A DNA stretch of 64,000 nt from Pontibacter sp. G13 (GTDB lineage: Bacteria; Bacteroidota; Bacteroidia; J057), in contig NZ_CP134696.1 of the NCBI RefSeq assembly GCF_031851795.1, forward strand, positions 5,580,001 to 5,644,000, in the 5' to 3' direction. The position numbers and the translations under genes were made by a program. A model generated the notes under the pieces. The model had not been told where the DNA came from. It worked only from the letters and a program-made list of their open reading frames with translations, and ran no database searches. The number at the start of each line of letters is the position of its first letter. Within the stretch, counting starts at the first letter, position 1. This document shows, one piece after another, positions 1-9,210 of this stretch.

Positions 1-793
1 TTTGATTGAGGGTCGTTCCCAATACCATACATCCAGAGGTATCCGCCAGCTTCTTGGCAGCTTTGGAATCTGGGGATTTGTGGAAATAGATGATATCTCC
101 CTCCATGAGCCTGAATCCTTTGGCAACCCCCTTTTTGTTGATCTCCATAGGGACATGGGTAGTCCGGAGTTTGGGCCCTGCCAAGTCCATGTAGACCTTG
201 CAACGTTTGTTGAGTGCCTGCTCAGCTTGCTTGATATGCTGAATCATATTCAACCAGGCGGATTCGTCGTCGTGGGCAAGATTGATTCGAGCCAGATTCA
301 TCCCGTTTGCCATCAGATTGTGGACCAATTCATAGTCGGTGGCAGCCTCGGAAGGCATCGTCACCATGATCCTGACGATTCCGGTATCCGCCTGAGTTCC
401 CAAAAGCTCCGCAGCATGTTCAGCCAGTAGGGATTTACCCTTCTCATAATTGACTACCGTGGGATCGCTTTCAGCAGGCCCGAAAGGCCGTTTGCCCATG
501 AGTTCCTCAATGCGTTGACAGACCGTCTCGATTTGCGATCGGATGTGGATTTCGCAGCCAGACAAGGAAGAAAGCCCCAATTCGTGCAGACCTTCCTGTA
601 CCACTCGCAGCTCCATGCTCCGAATCGAGAGATAGTCGATCAGGTTGCGCGCAGATTTCTGATAAGTAAGGTGGACTTCTTCGAATTTAGAATGAGTGAA
701 GGTTTCCAATTGGATCATCTGATTGCGGTAGAGTAGGAGTTGCTCCCGCAATTGAGAAAGTGTCGGCAAGGGATTTTGACGAATGGAGGACAT
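1..793 (-). CDS. Pyruvate kinase-like protein, 3' end outside window
   Basis: Reading the minus strand from an ATG at 793 gives 264 codons without a stop, running off the left edge. The first ~115 residues are a helical extension. A typical pyruvate kinase N-terminus follows, with IVRIMVTMPSEAATDYELV, then GMNLARINLAHDD (family form GMNVARxNFSHG) and KVYMDLAGPKLRTT (the substrate/metal-binding DLxGPKIR motif). Pyruvate kinase converts phosphoenolpyruvate and ADP to pyruvate and ATP in the cytoplasm. The N-terminal extension is longer than in classical enzymes, and the active-site barrel lies mostly beyond the window, so catalytic competence cannot be judged. It is transcribed divergently from the sigma-factor operon to its right. 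Confidence 0.8.
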   Translation of the reverse strand, partial: MSSIRQNPLPTLSQLREQLLLYRNQMIQLETFTHSKFEEVHLTYQKSARNLIDYLSIRSMELRVVQEGLHELGLSSLSGCEIHIRSQIETVCQRIEELMGKRPFGPAESDPTVVNYEKGKSLLAEHAAELLGTQADTGIVRIMVTMPSEAATDYELVHNLMANGMNLARINLAHDDESAWLNMIQHIKQAEQALNKRCKVYMDLAGPKLRTTHVPMEINKKGVAKGFRLMEGDIIYFHKSPDSKAAKKLADTSGCMVLGTTLNQ

Positions 794-947
794 GGGGAAT
801 TATTTAAATAGATGACGAATGGAGCCTAGTACGCAATGGCTAACAGTCAATCTCTAGAACCTTCCCCATATTTTTCATTTTTTATGTTAACCATTCCCAC
901 AACCTAGGGTAATCCCCTCGAACACGCTGCTGAAAGGTGCTTTGCTT

Positions 948-1520
948 ATGAACGCGATGTCTGACAATGCTTTGATGCTTAAGGTCAAGGCCGGACAGAT
1001 GGATAAACTGGGACTTCTGTACGAACGGTACAGCCGCGCGCTATTCGGGTATTTCTACCGAATGACGGGCAACCGATCGAATTTGAGTGAAGATCTAGTC
1101 CAGAATGTCTTTTACCGCATGATGAAATACCGCCATACCTTCAAAGAGGATGGCCACTTCCGTGCGTGGATGTATCAAATGGCGAGGAATGTATTCGCAG
1201 ATGAATACCGGAAACCCAATCCTATCCAGCATTCGCAGGACATCGATACCACCCAAATCGAGCCGGATCAAGCCACTGGGATCGAACAACAGATCGCGCA
1301 GCAGGAAGAAGTGGAATTGCTACATGCAGCATTGAAACTCCTCAGTCATGAAAAACGGGAGGTGCTGATTCTGAGCCGCTTTCAGCAGATGAAATATCAC
1401 GAGATCGCTGAAGTGACCAACTCTACAGAAGGTGCTGTCAAAGTGCGAGTATATCGTGCCATGCAAGAATTAAAACGAGTCTATCAAACCCTTCAAAGCA
1501 AAACCGCCCATGAACAATGA
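948..1520 (+). CDS. ECF RNA polymerase sigma factor
   Basis: About 190 residues with the two-domain layout of sigma-70 family ECF factors. Region 2 is LLYERYSRALFGYFYRMTG followed by LSEDLVQNVFYRMMKY; region 4 near residues 130-175 ends in a helix-turn-helix (MKYHEIAEVTNSTEGAVKVRV). I start at the ATG at 948, behind GAAAGGTG; an in-frame TTG at 942 is possible. It overlaps the following anti-sigma-like gene by 11 bases, the usual arrangement for a cognate pair. It probably directs RNA polymerase to envelope-related genes, perhaps the two DUF4097 genes downstream; that target assignment is inference. Confidence 0.93.
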   Translation: MNAMSDNALMLKVKAGQMDKLGLLYERYSRALFGYFYRMTGNRSNLSEDLVQNVFYRMMKYRHTFKEDGHFRAWMYQMARNVFADEYRKPNPIQHSQDIDTTQIEPDQATGIEQQIAQQEEVELLHAALKLLSHEKREVLILSRFQQMKYHEIAEVTNSTEGAVKVRVYRAMQELKRVYQTLQSKTAHEQ

Positions 1521-2310
1521 AGCTGCTATGCTCCGACTCATGGATTTTCTGGAGCAGAACGAACATAAGCCCTCGGAGGCGCAATTGACCGAGTTCTTTC
1601 AAGCCCACCCGGTTTGCAAGCCACTTTGGGAGGAGATGGAGCTTGTGATGGAACCTTTGAGCGAATCTCGAGTGCCGGAGCCTACCGATCAGATGGATAC
1701 CAAATTCTTCGAATCTCTCACTCAGTGGGAACAAGAAGAAGCCAAACCCACTTGGCAGGATCGTCTCCAATCATGGTGGAAGGCCCAGCAATCCTTCAAA
1801 TTGGGATGGGGATGGTTTCTGGCTGCGCTGGTGATCGGAATCTGGATTGGAGGAGGTTTCTCTCCTTCGGAACCGGCATCTGACAATGAGATGGCTTCTC
1901 TTCAATCCGAAGTACAAGATCTACGTGAAATGATGGCCCTTTCATTGCTTCAGCAACCGGCTGCCACCCAGCGTCTTCAAGCAGTGAATATTTCGCAGCA
2001 GCTCACTACGGTAGATCAGGAAGTGATCATGGCTTTGGTGGAAACGCTCCAATCCGATCCCAATACGAATGTGCGCCTTGCGACAATCGATGCCCTGGTG
2101 GCATTTGCAGATCATCCTGAAGCGCGTGAAGGGTTGGTACAGTCCATTGCCTTTCAGGAATCGCCGATGGTATTGCTAGAATTGGCGGATGCCATGGTAC
2201 GATTGCGCGAAGGCTCTGCCAAGGAATTGCTCCTCAAAGCCGCAGAACAACAGCACTTTGATGGCGAATTCAAGGAGCAAGTACGTGAAAAAGTAGAATT
2301 CATCATGTAG
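1510..2310 (+). CDS. Membrane anti-sigma factor-like protein with HEAT-like C-terminus
   Basis: 266 residues. The N-terminal ~90 residues are acidic and helical and presumably cytoplasmic. One membrane segment follows around residues 98-115 (WGWFLAALVIGIWIGGGF). The periplasmic part has a short coiled stretch and then repeated helical pairs (NVRLATIDALVAFADH, SPMVLLELADAMVRL) resembling HEAT repeats. Overlap with the ECF sigma gene, the single membrane span and the position in the operon support a role as its anti-sigma factor. No zinc-binding HxxxCxxC motif is visible, so it is not a ZAS-type anti-sigma factor. A HEAT-like sensor domain suggests protein binding; that is inference. Confidence 0.75.
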   Translation: MNNEAAMLRLMDFLEQNEHKPSEAQLTEFFQAHPVCKPLWEEMELVMEPLSESRVPEPTDQMDTKFFESLTQWEQEEAKPTWQDRLQSWWKAQQSFKLGWGWFLAALVIGIWIGGGFSPSEPASDNEMASLQSEVQDLREMMALSLLQQPAATQRLQAVNISQQLTTVDQEVIMALVETLQSDPNTNVRLATIDALVAFADHPEAREGLVQSIAFQESPMVLLELADAMVRLREGSAKELLLKAAEQQHFDGEFKEQVREKVEFIM

Positions 2311-2356
2311 GCTTGCGGCCGCATGATTCAGTGAACATAGATAAAGGAAGTAGACA

Positions 2357-3217
2357 ATGAATGGCAAATGGATAGGTCTATTGTTGGCCTTGGGATTCAT
2401 GGGCACACAGCTCATGGCCCAGAACCGATCGGAATCTACCTGGGCAGACAGATTGCCCTATCGATCCGGAGATGTAGTCGTCATCTCCAACGTCAATGGT
2501 GAGGTGAAAGTCAAGGGAGCCGATATCGATGAGGTATTAGCCAAAGGCGAGCAGACCCTCCATGCGAAGAAATCCGGTGGACTGGAACTGGCCCAGTCGG
2601 AGGTGCAAATTGTGATGAGAAGGCGTGCCGATACCATTTTCATTTTCGTAGACGCGCCCTATCTACAATCTCCCATGGACCCTTCCAAGAATCGGAAGAA
2701 TTACGGGGAATGGCCCAAGAAATACGATTTCAAGATAGATTTTCAGGTGGTTGTCCCTACGAATGCCCATGTTGTAGCCAAAACCGACAATTCCGGAGAC
2801 GTCTATATGGAAAACATCAAGGGAATCACAAAGGGGATCAATATCAATGGCGATGTGGAAATGGTCGATGTTTCCACGCCCGTAAAAGCCAAAACCGTCA
2901 ATGGAAATGTAGAGATCACCCTCGATCGTCAGCCTGTTGAATCCATCGATCTCAAATCCGTCAATGGGAGATTGGTGGTGATCGGACCCGAGAACATGGA
3001 TTGTGAGGTGTCCTTCAAGACGAGAAATGGGGACCTATACACCAGCTATGCGCTCTCTCCAATCTCATTGTCCCAACAAGCCGAAAGGAGTCGTCCAAAC
3101 GGGGGGACCCGCTACAAAATTGATGGAGCTACCGCCTACAAAATCGGGGCAGGAGGACCGAAAATTCAACTCAATACACTCAATGGTGATATCGTCGTCA
3201 AGGCTTACAATCGCTGA
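2357..3217 (+). CDS. DUF4097-family secreted beta-strand repeat protein
   Basis: 286 residues with a signal peptide ending at MAQN, followed by a beta-rich domain of short repeats of the type SGDVYMENIKG, NINGDVEMVDV, TVNGNVEITLD and TLNGDIVVKAY. These are characteristic of the DUF4097/DUF4098 putative adhesin family, which folds as a right-handed beta helix. It is probably periplasmic or surface-exposed. It lies 46 bases behind the anti-sigma gene and 20 bases before a second protein of the same type, so the four genes form one operon. Such proteins often accompany ECF sigma/anti-sigma pairs in Bacteroidota; the exact function is unknown. Confidence 0.85.
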   Translation: MNGKWIGLLLALGFMGTQLMAQNRSESTWADRLPYRSGDVVVISNVNGEVKVKGADIDEVLAKGEQTLHAKKSGGLELAQSEVQIVMRRRADTIFIFVDAPYLQSPMDPSKNRKNYGEWPKKYDFKIDFQVVVPTNAHVVAKTDNSGDVYMENIKGITKGININGDVEMVDVSTPVKAKTVNGNVEITLDRQPVESIDLKSVNGRLVVIGPENMDCEVSFKTRNGDLYTSYALSPISLSQQAERSRPNGGTRYKIDGATAYKIGAGGPKIQLNTLNGDIVVKAYNR

Positions 3218-3264
3218 TCTGACTCCTACGCAAGCTGATGATGTTTGCATACACAATGATTCTC

Positions 3265-4107
3265 ATGAATAAATCGAACAACTCAATCGGAAATTCTGCC
3301 CGTGGACGGGGATGGAAGTATGTACTCGTCGTACTGATGTGTTGCTTTCTGACTCCTCTGCACGCGCAGTTCAACGACGTTTTTACCATCCCTCTCTCCA
3401 ACCCGGGAAGACCTGGGAAGTTGAAAGTGGATATCAAGTCCGGTTCCATTCGGGTGGATGCCCATGATGGCGAGGATGTGATCCTTGAAGTCAGCCAGAA
3501 GGGAAAATCACCCAAGCAGAAAAATTCCCAGAATCAAGGCCTGCGCAAAATTCCCAATAGCAGTATCTCTTTGGATATCTTGGAGGATGACAACTACGTC
3601 AAAATTGATTCAGATTCATGGGGAAACACCATCCATGTACGAATCAAAGTTCCTCGAAATTTTGATTTGAAACTCGACACCTACAATGATGGAGATATCG
3701 TTGTAACTGGCGTATCTGGGACCCACGAGGTTGAGAATTACAATGGATCCATTTCCCTCAAGCAAGTAGCTGGATCTGTGGTTGCCTCTACCTACAACGG
3801 GGAAGTGGAAGTGGAAATGACGTCTATTGACAGAAATGCCCAGATGGCCTTCACAACTTACAATGGAGATATTGACCTTACTCTTCCAGAGAATGCCTCC
3901 TTTGTCGCCAAAATGAAAACCAATAATGGAGACCTCAATACCGATTTTGACATGCAGGTATTGCCGACAGAAGTCACGCAGGGGCGGAACTCCAGTGGTG
4001 TATACAAGGTTAAGGTAGAAGGATGGGTAAAAGGCAAGGTTGGGACGGGGGGACCTGAATACCGCCTCAACACCTACAATGGAGATATCTACATCCGAAA
4101 GTTGTAA
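3265..4107 (+). CDS. Second DUF4097-family secreted beta-strand repeat protein
   Basis: About 280 residues. The start at 3265 gives a basic N-region, a hydrophobic core (YVLVVLMCCFL) and cleavage after LHAQ; an in-frame ATG at 3238 would add nine residues. The mature part repeats TYNDGDIVVTG, NYNGSISLKQV, TYNGEVEVEM, TYNGDIDLTL, TNNGDLNTDF and TYNGDIYIRKL, the NG-D strand-turn pattern of DUF4097. It is a paralogue of the preceding gene (shared GTGGPEYRLNTYNGDI versus GAGGPKIQLNTLNGDI ends), so the pair arose by tandem duplication. The role is unknown, probably a surface or periplasmic structural protein controlled by the upstream sigma factor. Confidence 0.85.
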   Translation: MNKSNNSIGNSARGRGWKYVLVVLMCCFLTPLHAQFNDVFTIPLSNPGRPGKLKVDIKSGSIRVDAHDGEDVILEVSQKGKSPKQKNSQNQGLRKIPNSSISLDILEDDNYVKIDSDSWGNTIHVRIKVPRNFDLKLDTYNDGDIVVTGVSGTHEVENYNGSISLKQVAGSVVASTYNGEVEVEMTSIDRNAQMAFTTYNGDIDLTLPENASFVAKMKTNNGDLNTDFDMQVLPTEVTQGRNSSGVYKVKVEGWVKGKVGTGGPEYRLNTYNGDIYIRKL

Positions 4108-4246
4108 CTTATTCAGGTGTGGCTGCTTTTTTGGAAATATTGCGCTCATCCATTGGTCAAACTTGCTAACGATCATGGAGGGCGCTTTTTCATTCCAACT
4201 TTTTGCGTTCCTTATCTAATCTCTCCGGTTATTAAGAATCTCGCAC

Positions 4247-6667
4247 ATGAATCGACATTATTTCACGCTGGCTGTTCGACATCTAAAACGCAGATGGGGA
4301 TACGCTCTGATCACCACCCTAGGGTTGTCTTTGGGAATGGCTGCATGCATGCTCATTCTCCTATTTGTTCAGCACGAGTTGAGCTATGACAAATACCACG
4401 AGCATTCAGACCGAATCTATCGGATCTCTCGAGAGTGGTTTACCGAGGATGGAGAGACCATGCTTCATTTAGGCCATGTCGCCGCGCCTGCTGGAGCTTA
4501 CTTGCAAGAAGAGTACTCTCATCTGATAGCGTCGATGGTTCGATTCATGCAAGATGAGCCTTTGTTGACCTACGAAGACAAGCAGTTTCTCGAATCCGGG
4601 TTCTTCTTCGCAGATACGAGCGTCTTCTCGATGTTTTCATGGGAATTTGTACCGGGAATGGGAGAGCCAAGCAGAGCATTGGGCAATCCAAATTCTGTTG
4701 TCCTCACTGAGTCATTTGCCCAAAAAATGTTCGGGGATGAAAACCCTATCGGAAAGGTCATCAATTACCAACAGATGGCAGATCTGCAGGTTACGGGTGT
4801 GATTCGCGATATTCCAGAAAACTCACATTTCAAGCCTGAGCTATTGGCTTCATTTCTCGCCTTGGAGCATTACTATGGCCGTGAGAATGTCATGCAAAGC
4901 TGGGGCGGCAACAACTATGGGACATATGTGATGTTGAAGCCCGGTGTTGAGCCGGCCACCTTAAAGTCCGAGATTCCGGGATTTTTGGATCGGCATCTCG
5001 GAGAATGGAATGGCGTGCCTGCATCCAATTACAATACCTTTCATTTCTGGCCACTTGATCAGGTTCATTTGCATTCCCATCTGGATTCCGAGATTGGGGA
5101 GAATGGAGATATTCGATATATCTATCTATACTCTATTGTGGCGCTTTTCATCCTAGTCATTGCCTGTGTGAATTTCATCAATTTGACCACGGCACAATCT
5201 GGAAAGCGTGCCAGAGAGGTTGGCTTGAGGAAAGTCGTGGGCGCTCATCGTTGGATGCTGATACGGCAATTCTTGGCGGAAACAGGGGTCATGGCTTTTA
5301 TCGCCTTAGTTGGCAGTCTTCTCTGGGTGGAACTGGTGTTACCCTACTTCAATAACTTCGCCAACCGTTCCCTGTCGCTAGACCTATTTTCGAGCATTTG
5401 GATCTGGTTTATTTTGGGAGGTGTATTCCTTGTCACAGGACTTTTGGCGGGAGGATATCCTGCGATGGTATTATCCAAGTTTGAACCCGTCAAGACTCTC
5501 AAGGGGCAAGCGACCTTTTCCAAGGTGGGACATCGAACCCGTTCCGTACTGGTGGTGTTGCAATTCACCATTTCCATATCGTTGATTATCTCTGTCGGAA
5601 TTCTTCAGGATCATCTAGCTTACATTCACAATATGGATCCGGGGTTCAATCGATCATCGGTGATGATACTGCCCATTTCGGATGAGATGTACGCCCAGTA
5701 TCCTCGCATTCAATCACAGCTACTGGACCACCCAGGTATTACTGATGTGACCATGGCATCGAGGGTGCCTACAGGTAGATTGCTAGACTCTCAGGGCGGT
5801 TCTGCGGAAATAGATGGAGAAATGGTGCCTTTTGAAGTGCGCGTTTCGGATGTCCATGTGAGCCATGAGTATCTGACCACATTTGAGGTAGACTTGTTAG
5901 CGGGACGAGATTTTGATCCAAAATTGGCTTCGGATTCCGCGGAGGCATTTGTCCTAAACGAGGCTTCTGTGAAGGCCATTGGTTGGAATAATCCTCAAGA
6001 TGCCATTGGGAAGAAGTTGAATTATGGAGAACGTACAGGGCGGGTGATTGGGGTTTGCCAAGACTTCCACTTCGAATCTATCCATCAATCCATTGCTCCT
6101 ATAGTTTTGATGATTTCTCAAGGCCGGGCCCGTACTATTTCTGTCAGGTATGTAGCTGCGGCTCAGACGGAGGTCATGGCATATTTGACGGATCAATGGA
6201 CGCGGTATCGTCCCGGTTACCCATTCACTTATGAGGAACTGGAGGCGAACTTCGATGCCCAGTATTCGGAAGAGGAAAACCTTCGGACATTGATCATGGT
6301 GTTCTCAGGTCTAGCTGTGGTAATTGCCATTCTTGGGCTTCTTGGGTTAGCTTCGTACGCGGCAGAGCGTAGATTCCGTGAAATCGGTATTCGCAAGGTC
6401 ATGGGAGCTTCGCAACGTCAGATACTGGTTATGCTTACCACTCGATTCACGAAATTGGTGCTCATCTCTTGTGGGTTTGCTATGGTGCTGACCTATATCT
6501 TGATGAAGTACCTGTGGTTGGATCAATTCGCCTATCACGCTCCAATTGGAATCAAGCCTTTTGCCTTTGGGATACTGGGTGCTTTGATTCTGACTTGGTT
6601 GACTGTGGCGTTTCATGCTTGGAGAGCTGCTTCCCAAAATCCAGTGGATTCCATTCGTTATGAGTGA
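4247..6667 (+). CDS. ABC transporter permease, MacB/FtsX type with two permease modules
   Basis: 806 residues. An N-terminal membrane segment (ALITTLGLSLGMAACMLILL) is followed by a periplasmic MacB-type core domain of ~230 residues. Three membrane segments of an FtsX domain follow (residues ~285-420, with IACVNFINLTTAQSGKRARE and VGLRKVVGAHR). A second periplasmic domain and a second FtsX domain come next (residues ~690-800, with REIGIRKVMGASQRQILVML). This duplicated layout is that of the Bacteroidota permeases used for lipoprotein or peptide export by mechanotransmission. No ATPase is adjacent; the stand-alone MacB-like ATPase at 19.1 kb could serve it, which is inference. Confidence 0.92.
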   Translation: MNRHYFTLAVRHLKRRWGYALITTLGLSLGMAACMLILLFVQHELSYDKYHEHSDRIYRISREWFTEDGETMLHLGHVAAPAGAYLQEEYSHLIASMVRFMQDEPLLTYEDKQFLESGFFFADTSVFSMFSWEFVPGMGEPSRALGNPNSVVLTESFAQKMFGDENPIGKVINYQQMADLQVTGVIRDIPENSHFKPELLASFLALEHYYGRENVMQSWGGNNYGTYVMLKPGVEPATLKSEIPGFLDRHLGEWNGVPASNYNTFHFWPLDQVHLHSHLDSEIGENGDIRYIYLYSIVALFILVIACVNFINLTTAQSGKRAREVGLRKVVGAHRWMLIRQFLAETGVMAFIALVGSLLWVELVLPYFNNFANRSLSLDLFSSIWIWFILGGVFLVTGLLAGGYPAMVLSKFEPVKTLKGQATFSKVGHRTRSVLVVLQFTISISLIISVGILQDHLAYIHNMDPGFNRSSVMILPISDEMYAQYPRIQSQLLDHPGITDVTMASRVPTGRLLDSQGGSAEIDGEMVPFEVRVSDVHVSHEYLTTFEVDLLAGRDFDPKLASDSAEAFVLNEASVKAIGWNNPQDAIGKKLNYGERTGRVIGVCQDFHFESIHQSIAPIVLMISQGRARTISVRYVAAAQTEVMAYLTDQWTRYRPGYPFTYEELEANFDAQYSEEENLRTLIMVFSGLAVVIAILGLLGLASYAAERRFREIGIRKVMGASQRQILVMLTTRFTKLVLISCGFAMVLTYILMKYLWLDQFAYHAPIGIKPFAFGILGALILTWLTVAFHAWRAASQNPVDSIRYE

Positions 6668-6768
6668 GATTGATTGGAGGTAGAATTTTTTCGAATTGTG
6701 GGATTTGCCCAATCTTAGGTTTTATTCCTAGGGTTGGGTTTTTTGTTTTTTTTGGGGGGTAAGGGGGG

Positions 6769-7262
6769 GGTGCTTACCACGGAGGGCACAGAGGAAATGC
6801 TGAGGGAGGTGGGATTGTTTTGGGGGTAAGGTCGGTATGTTGGGGAAAGAGGTCTATTCTGGATGGTCTGTGGATGTATGTGTGGGTGCTTACCACGGAG
6901 GGCACAGGGGAAATGCTGAGGGAGGTGGGGTTGTTTTGGGGGTAAGGTCGGTATGTTGGGGTAGGAGGTCTATTCTGGATGGTCTGTGGATGTATGTGTG
7001 GGTGCTTACCACGGAGGGCACAGAGGAAATGCTGAGGGAGGTGGGATTGTTTTGGGGGTAAGGTCGGTATGTTGGGGTAGGAGGTCTATTCTGGATGGTC
7101 TGTGGATGTAAGTGTGGGTTTTTACCACGGAATGCTGAGGGAGGTGGGGTTGTTTTGGGGGTAAGGTCGGTATGTTGGGGAAAGAGGTCTATTCTGGATG
7201 GTCTGTGGATGTATGTATGGGTTTTTACCGCTGAGGGCACAGGGGAAATGCTGAGAGAGATG
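6769..7262. repeat. Tandem repeat, 116-bp period, about 4.3 copies
   Basis: Equivalent points (tgcttaccacggaggg and its variants) occur at 6771, 6887, 7003, 7119 and 7222. Three spacings are exactly 116 bases; one is 103 because the fourth copy lacks about 13 bases after taccacgga. Copies are nearly identical, differing by single changes such as gaaagagg versus gtaggagg, so the array is recent or homogenised. Each unit carries a ttaccacggagggcacaga core, similar to an intergenic motif I recall from many environmental bacterial genomes. The frames that stay open in it on both strands are repeat artefacts. The array follows the permease gene and a G-rich run. Confidence 0.93.
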
Positions 7263-7338
7263 GGGGGGAATGGTGCGGGATTTATGGAGTAAGAGAGGGG
7301 AGGGGGATGTAGTTGAAATGTGGGATCTGATTTTTATC

Positions 7339-7395
7339 AAAAAAAAAACGCCCGGATCAACCGGACGTCCTACGGCAATTCCATAATTGCCTCCA
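7339..7395 (-). ncRNA. Candidate small RNA end: two hairpins and intrinsic terminator
   Basis: Read on the minus strand, a perfect 7-bp hairpin (GGCAATT-ATGG-AATTGCC, 7391-7374) is followed by a second stem, CGTCCGG-TTGAT-CCGGGCG (7367-7349), and then ten T residues (7348-7339). The U-G wobble in the second stem exists only on the minus-strand RNA, which fixes the orientation. No convincing coding region ends just upstream; the nearest minus-strand gene ends at 7677. The structure could be the 3' end of an untranslated RNA of up to ~280 nucleotides or simply the terminator of the small membrane gene. Confidence 0.45.
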
Positions 7396-7676
7396 AAACT
7401 ACTAATCTTAAATATCTTTGGTTGCAGAATTTCGCACCTATAGATCAACTATATCCAATAGATAAAGTTTTGGAAACAGGCAATTTTCTGCAATCGAGCG
7501 TAGGAAGTCTACAGTCCTTTTTAAAAGCGTGTGTCTGATTGACACAAATAGTCATTGACGAAGTAAAAACATTTCCCCTAGAAATTCAACAAAAATTTCC
7601 TTCCAAGGGATTTGAATATTACTGAATGGCATGATTCTCCCTAGTCAGATGGGACAAATCACATCTGAAATTGAAT

Positions 7677-7877
7677 CTAAGAGAGGAGTACAAATATCAC
7701 ATGGACGGCGAGTGCAGCTGTAGCGATGATACCAAGACTCACCAGCCAATTGAGCATCCTCAGCTTCTGTTGGGATACTTCTTTAGGCTTCATCATTTTG
7801 CGAGAATTCTTGTTTGGACGCATGACTACGTTCCTTCTGTCTACCGATTCAACTAAGGACCGAATCTCCTGCATCAC
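7677..7877 (-). CDS. Small single-span membrane protein, unknown
   Basis: 66 residues. The N-terminal ~40 are charged and basic (RPNKNSRKMMKPKE), and the C-terminal 25 form one hydrophobic helix (LVSLGIIATAALAVHVIFVL). This is a tail-anchored or N-in/C-out topology. No family is recognised. It is supported by its position as the only reasonable frame between 7.3 and 8.0 kb, by the clear membrane segment, and by a minus-strand terminator further downstream at 7339-7367. Being short, it could still be a chance frame. Confidence 0.45.
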   Translation of the reverse strand: MMQEIRSLVESVDRRNVVMRPNKNSRKMMKPKEVSQQKLRMLNWLVSLGIIATAALAVHVIFVLLS

Positions 7878-8040
7878 AAATGTATGAGCAGCAGATACGG
7901 CCGAATTACGAATGAGTTTAGGTAGGTAAGGAAAGTAGTTTGGAAGATCTCCTACTTCGCGGAAGAATTAATTTTCCGGAAATCTGAATGCAATATCTGG
8001 GAAATAGTATTCGCGATTCAGATACAAGAGCTTTTGGCTA

Positions 8041-8952
8041 TCAGCTTGCCGCATGCATCTGACGATAGATCTGTGGAGTCGCGCCAAAGTTGCGTTTGAA
8101 CAATCTTCCAAATGAGCTGCTATCTTTCAGGCCCACTTCGTGACAGATCTCGTGGAAGGTCTTGGATGAATGGATGAGCAGGCTACTGGCTCGTTCCAAT
8201 CGGCGGGCGATCAGGTATTGTCGGGGAGTCTGTTCATACACTTCTTTGAACAGGCGGATGAAATGGTACTTGGAAAGACATGCGACCTGTGAAAGCGTGT
8301 CTAGATCCAATGGTTCATCCAGATGGGCATGAATGTGGCCCTTGGCGATGCTCAGGCGACGATACAATTCCATCCGAGTGGAGAGCTTGGCGCAATTCAA
8401 GCGATCGAGCTGATGAAAGACAGCCATTTGTTGTTCTACCAACTTCTGACTTGCCTGCTCCAAAATTCCCTCGATCTGTTGTTCCACCTTGTAGGTCTGG
8501 AAAGAAATGTCTTCAGACAATTTCCTGAGTGTACAAGCGAATGGCCCAACCTCCATATCATAGACGTGTTCGCACAACTCCCATTTATTTCCTTTGGTCA
8601 AACCCAGATTGGAGGACAATGACCAGTCCAAAGCCCGTAGCTGGTCCATAATCCGTTCGGGACGCAAAAACAATAAGATGCTTTCCACTTGTCCAGAGGA
8701 TGCGTTGCTGGAGCGTTGAATGTGCTCTTTGGGGTTGACGATGAGATATTGCCCGGCTTGAACGCTATAAGAACGATGTCCTACCCGGATGCTCTCCGTA
8801 CCGCGAATTACGTGGACAATCATGACCCCATCATTGAAGAAAGACTGGCGTACCTCTTGGGTGCGGGTATACACCAATAGATCCTCAGTTTGGGGGAAAG
8901 CGATTGGAGAGGTATTCACGTGTAGCAAAAATTTCGTCCGAGAAGGTGACAT
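8041..8952 (-). CDS. AraC-family transcriptional regulator
   Basis: 303 residues. The N-terminal half resembles a cupin-type sensor (VGHRSYSVQAGQYLIVNPKEH). The C-terminal ~100 residues form the AraC DNA-binding domain: a first helix-turn-helix at LDLDTLSQVACLSKYHFIRLF, then EQTPRQYLIARRLERA, and a second one at FHEICHEVGLKDSSSFGRLF ending with FGATPQIYRQ. It probably activates transcription in response to an unknown small molecule. It is monocistronic, divergent from the ECF sigma gene at 9211 with 258 bases between them. No target is evident. Confidence 0.93.
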   Translation of the reverse strand: MSPSRTKFLLHVNTSPIAFPQTEDLLVYTRTQEVRQSFFNDGVMIVHVIRGTESIRVGHRSYSVQAGQYLIVNPKEHIQRSSNASSGQVESILLFLRPERIMDQLRALDWSLSSNLGLTKGNKWELCEHVYDMEVGPFACTLRKLSEDISFQTYKVEQQIEGILEQASQKLVEQQMAVFHQLDRLNCAKLSTRMELYRRLSIAKGHIHAHLDEPLDLDTLSQVACLSKYHFIRLFKEVYEQTPRQYLIARRLERASSLLIHSSKTFHEICHEVGLKDSSSFGRLFKRNFGATPQIYRQMHAAS

Positions 8953-9210
8953 GGCGTATCAGGTATTTAGGTGATCAAATAGGTTGAAGCCGTGAAAGTT
9001 GTGTATTTCCTTTATGTCAAATCACATTCCAATTTGTAAAATATTGGCTGTCAGTATTTTGTGTGCCGGGTGTTTCGCATCCTTGTTTCGCATCGAAACA
9101 GCTGGTGTTCGGCAGCGAACACCTTGAAACACTTTTTATATATTTTCGGAACAAAATCCGCTATTTTACCTATCAGTTTACCTGTTTGCCTTTAGACACA
9201 CTCATGACCA

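Noticed and set aside
6769-7262. CRISPR array
   Set aside because: The repeated unit is 116 bases of continuous tandem sequence with no spacers and no cas genes.
6837-7292. Several open frames on both strands in the 116-bp repeat
   Set aside because: They simply translate the repeat (TTEGTEE-like peptides), with no start signals or homology.
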